NCBI GenBank assembly: GCA_958414825.1
Contig: CATYXQ010000005.1
Coordinates: forward strand, 1-64,000
Length of the DNA: 64,000 nt
Direction of reading: 5' to 3'
DNA from: an uncultured Eubacteriales bacterium
GTDB taxonomy: Bacteria > Bacillota > Clostridia > Oscillospirales > CAG-272
Part shown: positions 19,019-28,600 of the stretch, piece by piece
Position numbering within the stretch: position 1 is the stretch's first letter
Layout: each line of letters opens with the position of its first letter
Notes under the pieces: model-generated
The model's input: only the letters and a program-made list of their open reading frames with translations
What the model was told of the DNA's origin: nothing
The model's database searches: none
Translations under genes and position numbers: made by a program

Positions 19019-20692
19019 ATGAAGTATCTTTCGGATATTGAAATCGCGCAGAACTGCCGGATGAAACCGATTTCCGAAATCACCGCCGAAGCGGGTATTG
19101 CGGAAAAATATGTAGAACAGTACGGTCGGTATAAAGCAAAAATCGACCTTTCCCTGCTAAATGAAACCGACCGCGCAGACGGAAAACTGATCCTCGTCAC
19201 CGCGATTACGCCTACGCCTGCGGGCGAGGGCAAAACGACGACGACCATCGGTCTTGCGGACGGACTGAAAAAAATCGGTAAGCGCGTGACCGTCGCGCTC
19301 CGCGAGCCCTCGCTCGGTCCTGTATTTGGTATCAAAGGCGGCGCGGCGGGCGGCGGATATGCGCAGGTCGTACCGATGGAGGACATTAATCTCCACTTTA
19401 CCGGAGATTTTCACGCAATCGGCGCGGCAAACAATCTGCTTGCCGCCATGGTGGACAATCATATCCATCAGGGAAACGCGCTCGGCATTGACACGCGCAA
19501 GATCACATGGAAGCGCTGCGTTGATATGAACGACCGGCAGCTTCGCAACATTGTGGACGGTCTCGGCGGCCGTGTCAACGGCGTACCGCGCGAAGACGGC
19601 TTTGACATTACCGTCGCTTCTGAAATTATGGCTGTGCTCTGCCTTTCCTCCTCCATTGCCGATTTAAAGCAAAAACTTGCTCAAATCATTATCGGCTACA
19701 CATCCGATGACAAGCCGATACGCTGCGGCGACCTGCACGCGGAGGGAGCCATGACCGCGCTTTTGCGGGACGCGCTCAAGCCGAACCTTGTGCAGACGCT
19801 TGAGGGGACGCCCGCGTTCGTACACGGCGGTCCCTTTGCCAATATTGCGCACGGCTGCAACTCCGTCATGGCAACGCGCATGGCGATGAAGCTCGGCGAT
19901 TACACCGTCACAGAGGCGGGATTTGGGGCGGATCTCGGCGCGGAGAAATTTTTGGACATCAAATGCCGCCTTGCAGGACTTGTCCCGTCCGCAGTCGTCA
20001 TTGTTGCGACCATTCGTGCACTGAAAATGCACGGCGGCATGTCGAAAAGCGAACTCGGTAGCGAGAATCTCGAAGCGCTCAAGCGCGGTATGCCCAATCT
20101 GCTCCGCCATGTTTCCAATATTCAAAACGTCTATAAGCTGCCGCTTGTGGTCGCGCTCAACCGTTTCCCCACCGATACCGATGCGGAAATTGCGCTGGTT
20201 TTGGAACAGTGCCGCGCCCTCGGCGTCAATGCGATTCTCTCTGACGTATGGGCCAAAGGCGGCGAGGGGGGGATCGATCTTGCGAACGAAGTGGTTCGCC
20301 TTTGCGAAATGCCAAACGATTTTTCATTTTCATACTCGCTTGACTGCTCCATTGAGGAAAAAATTGAAGCGGTCGTCAGACGCATATACGGCGGCACGGG
20401 TATCTCCGTAGCGCCCGCCGCAAAAAAGCAAATTGATATGCTCACCGAACTCGGATACGGCAATCTGCCTATTTGCATTGCCAAAACGCAGTACAGCTTC
20501 TCGGATGATCCCAAATTGCTCGGTGCGCCGGAAAACTTCACGGTCAGCGTGAAAAATGTAAAAATCTCCGCAGGCGCTGGCTTTATCGTTGTTCTGACCG
20601 GCGATATTATGACCATGCCCGGACTTCCGCGCGTACCCGCCGCAGAGAAGATTGATATAGATGAAAACGGAAAAATCTGCGGACTGTTTTAA
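19019..20692 (+). CDS. fhs: formate-tetrahydrofolate ligase
   Basis: Makes 10-formyl-THF from formate, THF and ATP, supplying PurN and also serving acetogenic or glycine metabolism. The 557-residue length is standard. It carries the nucleotide loop [15 protein letters not shown] near residues 62-76, [23 protein letters not shown], the folate-binding [18 protein letters not shown], and [14 protein letters not shown]. The ATG at 19019 is preceded by AAAGGAG; an in-frame TTG at 19001 lies before that site and is rejected. It follows purL by 24 nt and closes the purine operon, which lacks purC, purB, purH and purA. Confidence 0.97.
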   Translation: MKYLSDIEIAQNCRMKPISEITAEAGIAEKYVEQYGRYKAKIDLSLLNETDRADGKLILVTAITPTPAGEGKTTTTIGLADGLKKIGKRVTVALREPSLGPVFGIKGGAAGGGYAQVVPMEDINLHFTGDFHAIGAANNLLAAMVDNHIHQGNALGIDTRKITWKRCVDMNDRQLRNIVDGLGGRVNGVPREDGFDITVASEIMAVLCLSSSIADLKQKLAQIIIGYTSDDKPIRCGDLHAEGAMTALLRDALKPNLVQTLEGTPAFVHGGPFANIAHGCNSVMATRMAMKLGDYTVTEAGFGADLGAEKFLDIKCRLAGLVPSAVVIVATIRALKMHGGMSKSELGSENLEALKRGMPNLLRHVSNIQNVYKLPLVVALNRFPTDTDAEIALVLEQCRALGVNAILSDVWAKGGEGGIDLANEVVRLCEMPNDFSFSYSLDCSIEEKIEAVVRRIYGGTGISVAPAAKKQIDMLTELGYGNLPICIAKTQYSFSDDPKLLGAPENFTVSVKNVKISAGAGFIVVLTGDIMTMPGLPRVPAAEKIDIDENGKICGLF

Positions 20693-20700
20693 CAAAAAAT

Positions 20701-20739
20701 AAATAAGAACAGGGGAACGCAAAATGCGTTTCCCTGTTC
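20701..20739 (-). terminator. hairpin between fhs and queT, better placed for minus-strand transcripts
   Basis: GAACAGGGGAACGCA and TGCGTTTCCCTGTTC (20707-20739) form a near-perfect long stem. The T-rich tail lies on the minus-strand side (20706 down to 20694), so it best suits leftward transcripts from queT. It may also stop fhs transcription without a T tract. Confidence 0.6.
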
Positions 20740-20999
20740 TGCATCTTAGAGCATATAGATTCTCCATCCCCTAAAAGCGCATCCAAACAATAAAGAAACG
20801 CGGAGTCAATCTCAAAAGAAGAAATGCTGCAAATGTCAGACAAACCCAATTTTACTATTTTCTATAAACTTTGGGGTTCACTTTAAAATAGGGGGGAATT
20901 TTTTCTTAGCGAAACTGAAATCCGATAGCTATATGACATTGACGATTACATGCGTCTTTTTTGCATTTCTGCTACCCGTTATATAATTTCAGTTATATT
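20740..20999. other. intergenic stretch without a recognisable gene
   Basis: No credible coding region. A weak 4-bp stem GACG/CGTC (20941-20956) is followed by six T on the plus strand and could be a second, poor terminator for the purine operon. I see nothing else. Confidence 0.5.
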
Positions 21000-21482
21000 T
21001 TATTCAAAAATCTGTCTGGCGCGTTTATTGAGTGCAAACAGCAAAAGCATACCGAGGCCGTATACGGAAATCACCTCGCCCGCGCCCACCGTAACCATTA
21101 AATACCACCATGCATCGGACATGCCGTAAGCAAATCGAAGCACAAAGGGCACAATCAGCATATTTGCAAGCACAGTAGGCAGGGGAACCAACCATTTATA
21201 CCGCCGCAAACCGTATGCCAAAAATGCGCCGATCAGCGTGGCCAAGCTGCCAAAAATCACATCCCAAAGCGCCGCGCCGGTCAAAAAATTGGCCAGAATA
21301 CAGCCGATAAACACGCCCGGAATCGCGGCAGGCGTAAAATAGGGCAATATGCACAGCGCCTCTGAAAAGCGCACCTGCACAGCGCCGCTTGAAAGTCCCA
21401 TCAACGCGGCAAGACAGGTAAGTACGACATAGAGCGCGGCAATCACCGCCCCCTGACAGAGAAATTTGCTTTTTTGTTTCAT
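21000..21482 (-). CDS. queT: QueT-family queuosine precursor transporter (ECF S-component)
   Basis: A 160-residue integral membrane protein with about five to six hydrophobic helices and the family features GAVIAALYVVLTCL, VQVRFSEALCILPYF and PGVFIGCILANFLTG. QueT proteins are thought to be substrate-binding S-components that import queuine or preQ precursors with a shared ECF energising module, which is not encoded here. The start at 21482 is preceded by TAGGAG, which is part of a preQ1-I riboswitch, strongly supporting the assignment. A longer frame starting at 21560 would run through the riboswitch and is rejected. Confidence 0.92.
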   Translation of the reverse strand: MKQKSKFLCQGAVIAALYVVLTCLAALMGLSSGAVQVRFSEALCILPYFTPAAIPGVFIGCILANFLTGAALWDVIFGSLATLIGAFLAYGLRRYKWLVPLPTVLANMLIVPFVLRFAYGMSDAWWYLMVTVGAGEVISVYGLGMLLLFALNKRARQIFE

Positions 21483-21490
21483 TTTCTTAT

Positions 21491-21530
21491 CTCCTAGTTT
21501 TGTTTTATGTGAGGAGGATTTCGAACTCAC
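21491..21530 (-). promoter_or_regulatory. preQ1-I riboswitch controlling queT
   Basis: On the minus strand, P1 is GTGAG (21530-21526) with CTCAC (21513-21509). The loop contains TCCT (21518-21515), and an A-rich tail ATAAAACAAAACT leads to AGGA (21495-21492). TCCT and AGGA form the H-type pseudoknot, and AGGAG is also the ribosome binding site of queT. Ligand binding should therefore hide the site and reduce translation. Confidence 0.85.
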
Positions 21531-21541
21531 AAAAATTATTT

Positions 21542-21570
21542 TACCATATTTACCGCACAATTACAAGGCT
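21542..21570 (-). promoter_or_regulatory. promoter for queT
   Basis: On the minus strand TTGTAA is followed after 17 bp by TAAAAT, placing the start of transcription just upstream of the preQ1 aptamer. This leaves a very short leader that is almost all riboswitch. Confidence 0.65.
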
Positions 21571-21655
21571 TTTCAGGGTTGATCTTCGAGAAATATCTCA
21601 TTTTTATTCTGATTGTAAACAACAACTTTTTTTTTGAAAGAGTTAAAATTTTGCA

Positions 21656-21684
21656 TTGTCCAATTTTCAGCAATATGGTATAAT
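21656..21684 (+). promoter_or_regulatory. promoter for the lipoprotein GH43 gene
   Basis: TTGTCC (21656-21661) and TATAAT (21679-21684) with a 17-bp spacer, 41 bp upstream of the start codon. Confidence 0.75.
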
Positions 21685-21724
21685 TTAAGTAAGAAAAAAG
21701 GATTTAAATAAAGCGAGGTAAACA

Positions 21725-24700
21725 ATGAAAAAATTTTTAGCATTACTGTTTGCGTTGATATTGGTATGTTTTTTCACCTCCTGCGGTGAAAAAACACCCG
21801 TCCCCTCCTCCGATATTGGTTCTGCCGATGGAACTGAACCGAACCAAACGGAACAAACCGAACCGCCTGTTCATACGGAAATAATCTATGTGCACTCTGG
21901 CATCGGAAGCGATGAAGCTGCGGGGAATAATCCGGACGCGCCGCTGAAAACCCTTCCGTGCGCAATTCAGAAATTAAAAGAAATCGGCGGACAAATCGTG
22001 ATTATGGACGCCTATACGATTTCCTCCGAACTTACCGAACCGATACATACCGCACCGATTACAATTACCACAAACGACGGCAACACCGACTATGGAAAAG
22101 ACGGAGCCATGCTGGCATTCGGCAATGCGCTTCGCTACCAGATCGGCGGAGACACGACCTTTGAGAATATTCAAATCAACTTTGCAGGCACGCTCAACTT
22201 TGTGGCAAACTATAACTATGTTACTTTTGGCCAAAACGTCATAACCAAAAATACAAGCGCCGGAAACGGAATCTATGTTATCGGCGGTTATCAAAGTCCG
22301 AACAACGATGTAGATGTGTCCAGAAATTCCCACATTACAATTCAGAGCGGAACATTTTATGCCGTCGCCGGCGGTACAAGACAAGTCGCCTCCGGCGCGA
22401 AGAATATGACCTTTACCGGAACGCACTACATTGATATTTCCGGCGGCACCGTCTCTAAAGTATACGGCGGATCGCTGGAAAGACAGTATTCCAACAACGC
22501 CAACATTACCGTCAGCGGCGGTACGGTCAAGCAATTGTTTACAGGCGGTGACGCCACCCGCCGACTCAACGGCAATGCAACCGTTACGCTTTCCGGCGGT
22601 ACCGTCGATCAGTTAAACATCAACAACGTTGTCGGCGCAGCGAATGTACATCTGACAGGAACAAACGTCAAAAGCGTTTCTGTCTCCTACGCCAACACGG
22701 AAATTACCGAACTTGCAAAAAAATCGGGCGCTATAAAAACCCTTCATTACAATGCGCTTTTCTATGAGCCGACCTTTATCGAATCAATCGGCGCAAAATT
22801 TGACGCGACAACGAATATTACCAAAATTTATGCGAAAGAGGGCGCTAACGGCACCGGCGCTTCTGAAACCGATCCTGCTTCTTTTTCCGATGCGTTTGCC
22901 AAAGCAGCGAAAATGGGCGGTGAAATCGCAGTCATCGACTCCATCGAAATTAAAAACTTTACAGAACCTGCGCACAGCGATAAAATTCTGATTAAAGGCG
23001 CTGCCAAAGACAGTTCGCTTCTGATCAGCGGCGTCTATACCCTGGGCGGTGAAACCGCTTTTGAAAAAATCACACTGGACGCGGATAAATCCACACTGAA
23101 CGCCGAAAGCGGCACTTTAACAATCAAAGACAGCGTTACCATGTCCGGCAAAGCGGATGTAAACGGTTCCGCCGTACTGCAAAGCGGTACTTTCGGCGTC
23201 GTAAACGGCGGCAATTCCGATGCGGTTATCGTCATAAACGGCGCAAATGCAGACACGGTAATCGGCGGAACGGCGTCGGCCGATATTGAAATCACTGACG
23301 GCTCGATCGGTACGCTGAAAACCACGGAGGACGCCATTCGGCGCTTCCGTCTGAATATCAGCGGAGGCAATATACAGAAACTTGAATTCAACAATGTAAG
23401 CGAAAAACTGGAAATCATCCTGTACGGTGGCAAAATCGCTTCTTATGCTGTAAACGGCAATAATGTACAGGGTACGGCCAAATTGAACGAAGCATTTTAC
23501 AAACTGACCGACCTAGGCGCTGCGGCTTCCCTGTTCACTGTGGACAATGAACAGGTCGTCTACCTCATGAACGGCGGTACGGGCAACGGAACGGCGCCCA
23601 CCATGCCGTTTGGCAATCTGAAAGACGCATATGCCGCACTCCCGAACGGCGGCGTAATCGTCATCTGCGGTCCGTATACCCTCGACAGCGTACAGAACAA
23701 TTTGAAGAATACATCCAAGATCACCATTACCTCCGTATATGGCGATACGGACTATGCAAAAACAAACAGCGCGAATTTCCAATTCGGCGCGGATTTCTAC
23801 TGCGGCGGTGAAACCGAATTTCGCGACATCACGCTGATTTGTGCGAAACGCTACTGTTCGCTGTACGCAAACGGAAACAAACTCACGCTTGGCGACAACA
23901 TCATAAGCGAGCAGCACAGCAGCGTAAATACCTATCTTTCCGTAATGGGCGGAGGTACGCAGGGACTTTCCTCCACGAATCTGACCATCAACAGCGGTAA
24001 ATGGCAAAGAGTACGCGGCGGCAACGCCAAAGACGCGGCGAATATGACCGTAAACCTCACCGTAAACGGCGGCGAATTTGTCGAACCGGTAACGCTTGGA
24101 AGCGGCGCTGCGCACAGCGGCGATATTCGCGCGGAAATTAACGGCGGCATCTTCTACCAGGGGATTTTCGCATCTACACTGGAAGCAACCAATCTTTCGG
24201 TGAATTCAAATGTTACACTTACGATAAACGGCGGCACTGTTTACGGCACCGTTGCCCCGGCTCGCAAAAAACTTGGCACCTATACTGGCAGCTATACCGT
24301 CTATATCAACGGCGGCGAATTTGCCCATCTCACTGACCTTACGGGCACAGACGGTATGACCGGAACCATGACAAGTTCTCTGCATGTCGGAGTCGGCGTT
24401 GACATCAATGCAAAAGAAACCGGCGCTATGTCCTTTACCAATCCGATCCGTTCAAATGGCGCCGATCCATGGCTCTTTTACCATGACGGCAACTATTATT
24501 ACATTGCAACGGCCGGCTCACAGCTGACGCTGTACAAAGCGGCCAACATCGGCGATCTTCCCCACGCAGCCGGACAAATGATTTATAAACCCGAAGCCGG
24601 GAAACCATGGTCTAAGAACCTCTGGTCCCCTGAGATCCATTATTTCGGGCCTGAAGATTTCGGCGAGGAATACGCCGGTTGGTATTGCTTTATTGCCTGC

Positions 24701-25492
24701 GATGACGGCGACAATACAAATCACCGCATGTACGTGATCAAATGCCTCACAGACGACCTTATGGGGGCGTGGGGACATCCGCTTACCGGAGAAGAAAACG
24801 TACCGATTAAAGTAGAAAGCCCAGACGTTCCCGAACTGACTAACGATACATGGGCGGCCGGTCAGACGGTGATTCGCATCGACGGTCAGCTTTACACCAT
24901 GTGGGTCGGCGAAACCGGCCGCGGCACATCGGATTTCCATCAGACAATCAATATTGCAAAGTTGTCTAACCCGTGGACGATCACCAAATCATACGGCGTC
25001 ATCTGCGTGCCGGAATATTCTTGGGAAAAAGGCGGCGCAGACGGGATTCGGCCTCAGGTTGTTGAAGGCGGCACGGCTGTATACGGCAGCGACGGGTCAG
25101 TATACGTCGTTTACTCAGGAAGTGGATATTGGACAACCGAATATAAGCTCGGCCAACTCAAATATCTCGGCGGAGATCCGCTCGACATCAAAAACTGGGA
25201 AAAACTTCCGACCCCGATTTTCTCAAAATCGAACGAACTTAACGGCTGCGGTCATGCATCCTATGTAACCGATACGGACGGCCAGGGATGGATCTGCTAT
25301 CACGCATACCTCGGTACAGACACCTCAAGCGGTCGCTATGCGTTTGTTGAACCCTACACTGCCGATAAAAACGGCGTTGTGATCGGAAACGGCACAAAGC
25401 ACCCCGAAAGTCCCTCAAAGACCTATACCGTTAATGTCAATCCAAGACCTCTGGCGGAAAAAATCAGCAACTTTGGTTCTATCGAAAAGTAA
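21725..25492 (+). CDS. large surface lipoprotein with beta-helix modules and a GH43 domain
   Basis: A 1255-residue protein. The N terminus is a lipoprotein signal peptide ending FFTSC (Cys20). Three successive modules begin alike: VHSGIGSDEAAGNNPDAPLK (about 53), YAKEGANGTGASETDP (about 367) and YLMNGGTGNGTAPTMP (about 609). Each leads into (S/N)GGT-rich repeats such as ISGGTVSKVYGG, typical of right-handed beta-helices. A C-terminal glycosidase domain of GH43 type starts near residue 902 with NPIRSNGADPW (Asp914, likely general base), then WSPEIHYFGPEDFGEEYAG and VVEGGTAVYGSDGS (likely acid Glu). GH43 enzymes usually act on arabinose- or xylose-containing glycans; the substrate here is unknown. 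The next gene is a full-length paralogue. Confidence 0.85.
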   Translation: MKKFLALLFALILVCFFTSCGEKTPVPSSDIGSADGTEPNQTEQTEPPVHTEIIYVHSGIGSDEAAGNNPDAPLKTLPCAIQKLKEIGGQIVIMDAYTISSELTEPIHTAPITITTNDGNTDYGKDGAMLAFGNALRYQIGGDTTFENIQINFAGTLNFVANYNYVTFGQNVITKNTSAGNGIYVIGGYQSPNNDVDVSRNSHITIQSGTFYAVAGGTRQVASGAKNMTFTGTHYIDISGGTVSKVYGGSLERQYSNNANITVSGGTVKQLFTGGDATRRLNGNATVTLSGGTVDQLNINNVVGAANVHLTGTNVKSVSVSYANTEITELAKKSGAIKTLHYNALFYEPTFIESIGAKFDATTNITKIYAKEGANGTGASETDPASFSDAFAKAAKMGGEIAVIDSIEIKNFTEPAHSDKILIKGAAKDSSLLISGVYTLGGETAFEKITLDADKSTLNAESGTLTIKDSVTMSGKADVNGSAVLQSGTFGVVNGGNSDAVIVINGANADTVIGGTASADIEITDGSIGTLKTTEDAIRRFRLNISGGNIQKLEFNNVSEKLEIILYGGKIASYAVNGNNVQGTAKLNEAFYKLTDLGAAASLFTVDNEQVVYLMNGGTGNGTAPTMPFGNLKDAYAALPNGGVIVICGPYTLDSVQNNLKNTSKITITSVYGDTDYAKTNSANFQFGADFYCGGETEFRDITLICAKRYCSLYANGNKLTLGDNIISEQHSSVNTYLSVMGGGTQGLSSTNLTINSGKWQRVRGGNAKDAANMTVNLTVNGGEFVEPVTLGSGAAHSGDIRAEINGGIFYQGIFASTLEATNLSVNSNVTLTINGGTVYGTVAPARKKLGTYTGSYTVYINGGEFAHLTDLTGTDGMTGTMTSSLHVGVGVDINAKETGAMSFTNPIRSNGADPWLFYHDGNYYYIATAGSQLTLYKAANIGDLPHAAGQMIYKPEAGKPWSKNLWSPEIHYFGPEDFGEEYAGWYCFIACDDGDNTNHRMYVIKCLTDDLMGAWGHPLTGEENVPIKVESPDVPELTNDTWAAGQTVIRIDGQLYTMWVGETGRGTSDFHQTINIAKLSNPWTITKSYGVICVPEYSWEKGGADGIRPQVVEGGTAVYGSDGSVYVVYSGSGYWTTEYKLGQLKYLGGDPLDIKNWEKLPTPIFSKSNELNGCGHASYVTDTDGQGWICYHAYLGTDTSSGRYAFVEPYTADKNGVVIGNGTKHPESPSKTYTVNVNPRPLAEKISNFGSIEK

Positions 25493-25524
25493 AAACCACA
25501 AACAATCGTAAAATACAAAAATGC

Positions 25525-25588
25525 GGAAGACATCCGGAAACGCTGCACATTTTAAAAAACGGCTGCGCTCCCGGACGTCTTCCTTTTT
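25525..25588 (+). terminator. intrinsic terminator after the lipoprotein GH43 gene
   Basis: GGAAGAC-A-TCCGG (25525-25537) pairs with CCGGAC-GTCTTCC (25571-25583), with a long loop and five T after it. Confidence 0.75.
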
Positions 25589-25648
25589 AAACGATTGACT
25601 GCACGTTTTCCCGCGTTCCGTCAAATTTTACTTTCATGAGGTAAGCCT

Positions 25649-28600
25649 ATGAATCCTATTTTTAAGCGCTTTGCCAAATGGACACTCTGTCTGTGTATGT
25701 TCTCGCTGTGCGCTTTACTTGCATTTTTCGCCTTTCAAATAAATGCATCTGCGGCAAGCACAGAGGAAATCGTTATTTATGTCGATTCTAAAACCGGTAA
25801 TGACGAAGCGGCCGGCACTACATCGGAAATGCCGCTCAAAACACTCTCCGGCGCAATCGACCAATTAAAGGACAGCGGCGGGCGCATCGTTGTCATGAAC
25901 GCCTATACGTTCTCCTCCGTTATGACCGAACCCAAGCATACCGGTACAATCACGATCACCTCAAACGACAATGTGACCGACTATGGAAAAAGCGGCGCAA
26001 AGCTCATTTTCGGCAATACGCTTCGCTACATACTAAACGGCAATACCGTATTTGAAGACATCCAAATTGAATTCGGAAACACGCTCAACTTTATAGCCAA
26101 TTATAACCGCATTACCTTTGGAACGGGCGTCACAACCCAAAACACGGGATCAGGCGACGGCGTTTATATCGTCGGCGGTTACCAGAACCCGTCAAATGAT
26201 GTGGATATAACAAAAGACTCGCATATTACAATTCAAAGCGGTACATTTTTCACCGTAATCGGCGGATCGAGGCACATCGCGCCCGGCGCGGATAACATGG
26301 CTTTTACCGGTACACATTACATTGATATTTCCGGCGGTATAATTTCTAAGGTGTACGGCGCTTCTATGGAGCGTCAATACTCCAATCATGCAAAAATCAC
26401 AGTCAGCGGCGGAAGAATCAACCAACTGTTCACAGGCGGCGATATTTCCCGCAGACTAAACGGGAACGCGCTTTTAACACTTTCAGGCGGAACCATCAAT
26501 CAACTGCATATCAACAACGTTATTGGAAAAGCCGACGTGTATCTGACCGGCGCAACCGTCAAAAAAGCCACGGTGTCCTACAATAATTCGGAAGTTACCG
26601 AACTTGCAAGAAAGTCCAACAAGCCAAAAACGCTTTATTACAACGCGCTCTTTTACGAACCCTCGCAAATCGGGCTTGTTGCACCGGATTTTGATACGGC
26701 GGTCAATATTACAAAGGTGTACGCAAAAGACGGCGCCAACGGAACCGGCGCTTCCCTCTCCTCCCCTGCATCTTTTGCCGACGCATTTGCAGAAGCGGCA
26801 AAAATGGGCGGTGAAATCGCAGTTATCGGCGCCATCCAAATCCATGATTTTTCGGAACCCGAACACAGCGCCGACGTGCAGATCACCGGTACAGATCAAG
26901 GCGGTGCACTCATCGTCGGAGGCATTTACACGCTGAACGGTAAAACGACATTTGAGAATATCACGCTTAGAGCAAATCAATGCGCATTCGACGCCCAAAA
27001 CGGATACCTTATCATTCAGGATACCGTCGCCATGTCCGGTAAAGCCGATGTAACCGGTTCCGCCGCGCTGTACACCGGTATTTTCGGAACGATCGGAGGA
27101 GGCAATGCAAACGCATCCATCACGCTGGACGGCGCGATCGCGGACACGATTGTCGGCGGTACAAAATCGGCCGACATTGAAATCATCAGCGGAATCGTCA
27201 ATACTGTCAAAACCACCGACAGTAAAATCAAGCGTTTCTTTCTCAACATCAGCGGCGGCAATATACAGAAGCTGGAATTTAACAACGTTACAGAAGAGCT
27301 TGATCTCATCCTGTACGGAGGCAAAATCGATACCTATATACTGAGCGGCAAATGTGTACCGGGCACGCTCAAGCTAAACCAATCACACTACACTCTTTCC
27401 GACCTCGGTGATGCCGCATCTCTATTTTCAATCTGTGAGGAAAATGTGGTCTATCTTGCAAACGGCGGCGACGGCAACGGTATGACGCCCTCGCAGCCGC
27501 TCGGCAGTCTCAAAGACGCTTATACCGCCCTGCCAAACGGAGGCGTTGTTGTAGTATGCGGCGATTACACGGTAAGCGAAGTTTTTCTCAACGCGGCAAA
27601 TTCTTCCAAAATTACCATTACCTCTGTATACGACGGCATAGACTATGCAAAGTCAAACGATGCCAAACTGCATTTTCAGGCCAATTTCTATTGCGGAGGT
27701 GAAACCGAATTTCACGACATCACGCTTGTATGTGAAAAAAACTACGGCGCGCTTTACGGAAACGGTCACAAGCTGACGCTTGGCAAACATATTACCTGTG
27801 AAAAAGCCGCCAATATCAACACATATCTCTCTATTATGGGCGGCGGCGCCTCTTCAATCAGCCGCCCCCAAACCGATCTGACCATCAGTAGCGGCAAATG
27901 GCAAAGAGTGCGCGGCGGCAACGCAACCAACGGCAGCAAAACGCTTAAAGTCCGTTTGACTGTCAACGGCGGAGAATTTTTTGAACGGCTTACGCTCGGC
28001 GGAGCGCTTTCGCACAACGGCGACATTCATGCCGAAATCAACGGAGGCACTTTCTACCAGGGGATATTTGCCTCTACGCTGGATTCAAACAATCTTTCGC
28101 TAAATTCAAATATTACGCTTACCATCAACGGCGGAACTGTTTATGGTACCATCGCTGCGGCCAGCACAAAGCTCGGAACGTATAAAGGCAGCTATAACGT
28201 CTGCATCAACGGAGGCGAATTTGCCCATGTTACCGACTTTCTCGGCACAGAAGATCTAAACGGCGGTATGACGAGTACGCTGTACTATGCTTCCGATATT
28301 GACATCCGCGAAAACGAAACCGGCTCCATGTCCTTTACCAATCCGATCCGTTCAAACGGTGCAGATCCCTGGCTGTTCTTTCATGACGGCAATTACTACT
28401 ATATCGCTACCACCGGATCGCAGTTAAAACTGTATAAAGCGGCAAACATCGGCGATTTAAAATATGATCCCGGAAAGCTAATCTACAAACCGGCTGAGGG
28501 GACAATGTGGTCGAAAAGCCTCTGGTCACCCGAAATTCATTACTTTGGCCCGGAAGATTTCGGTGAGGAATACGCCGGCTGGTATTGCTTTATTGCCTGT

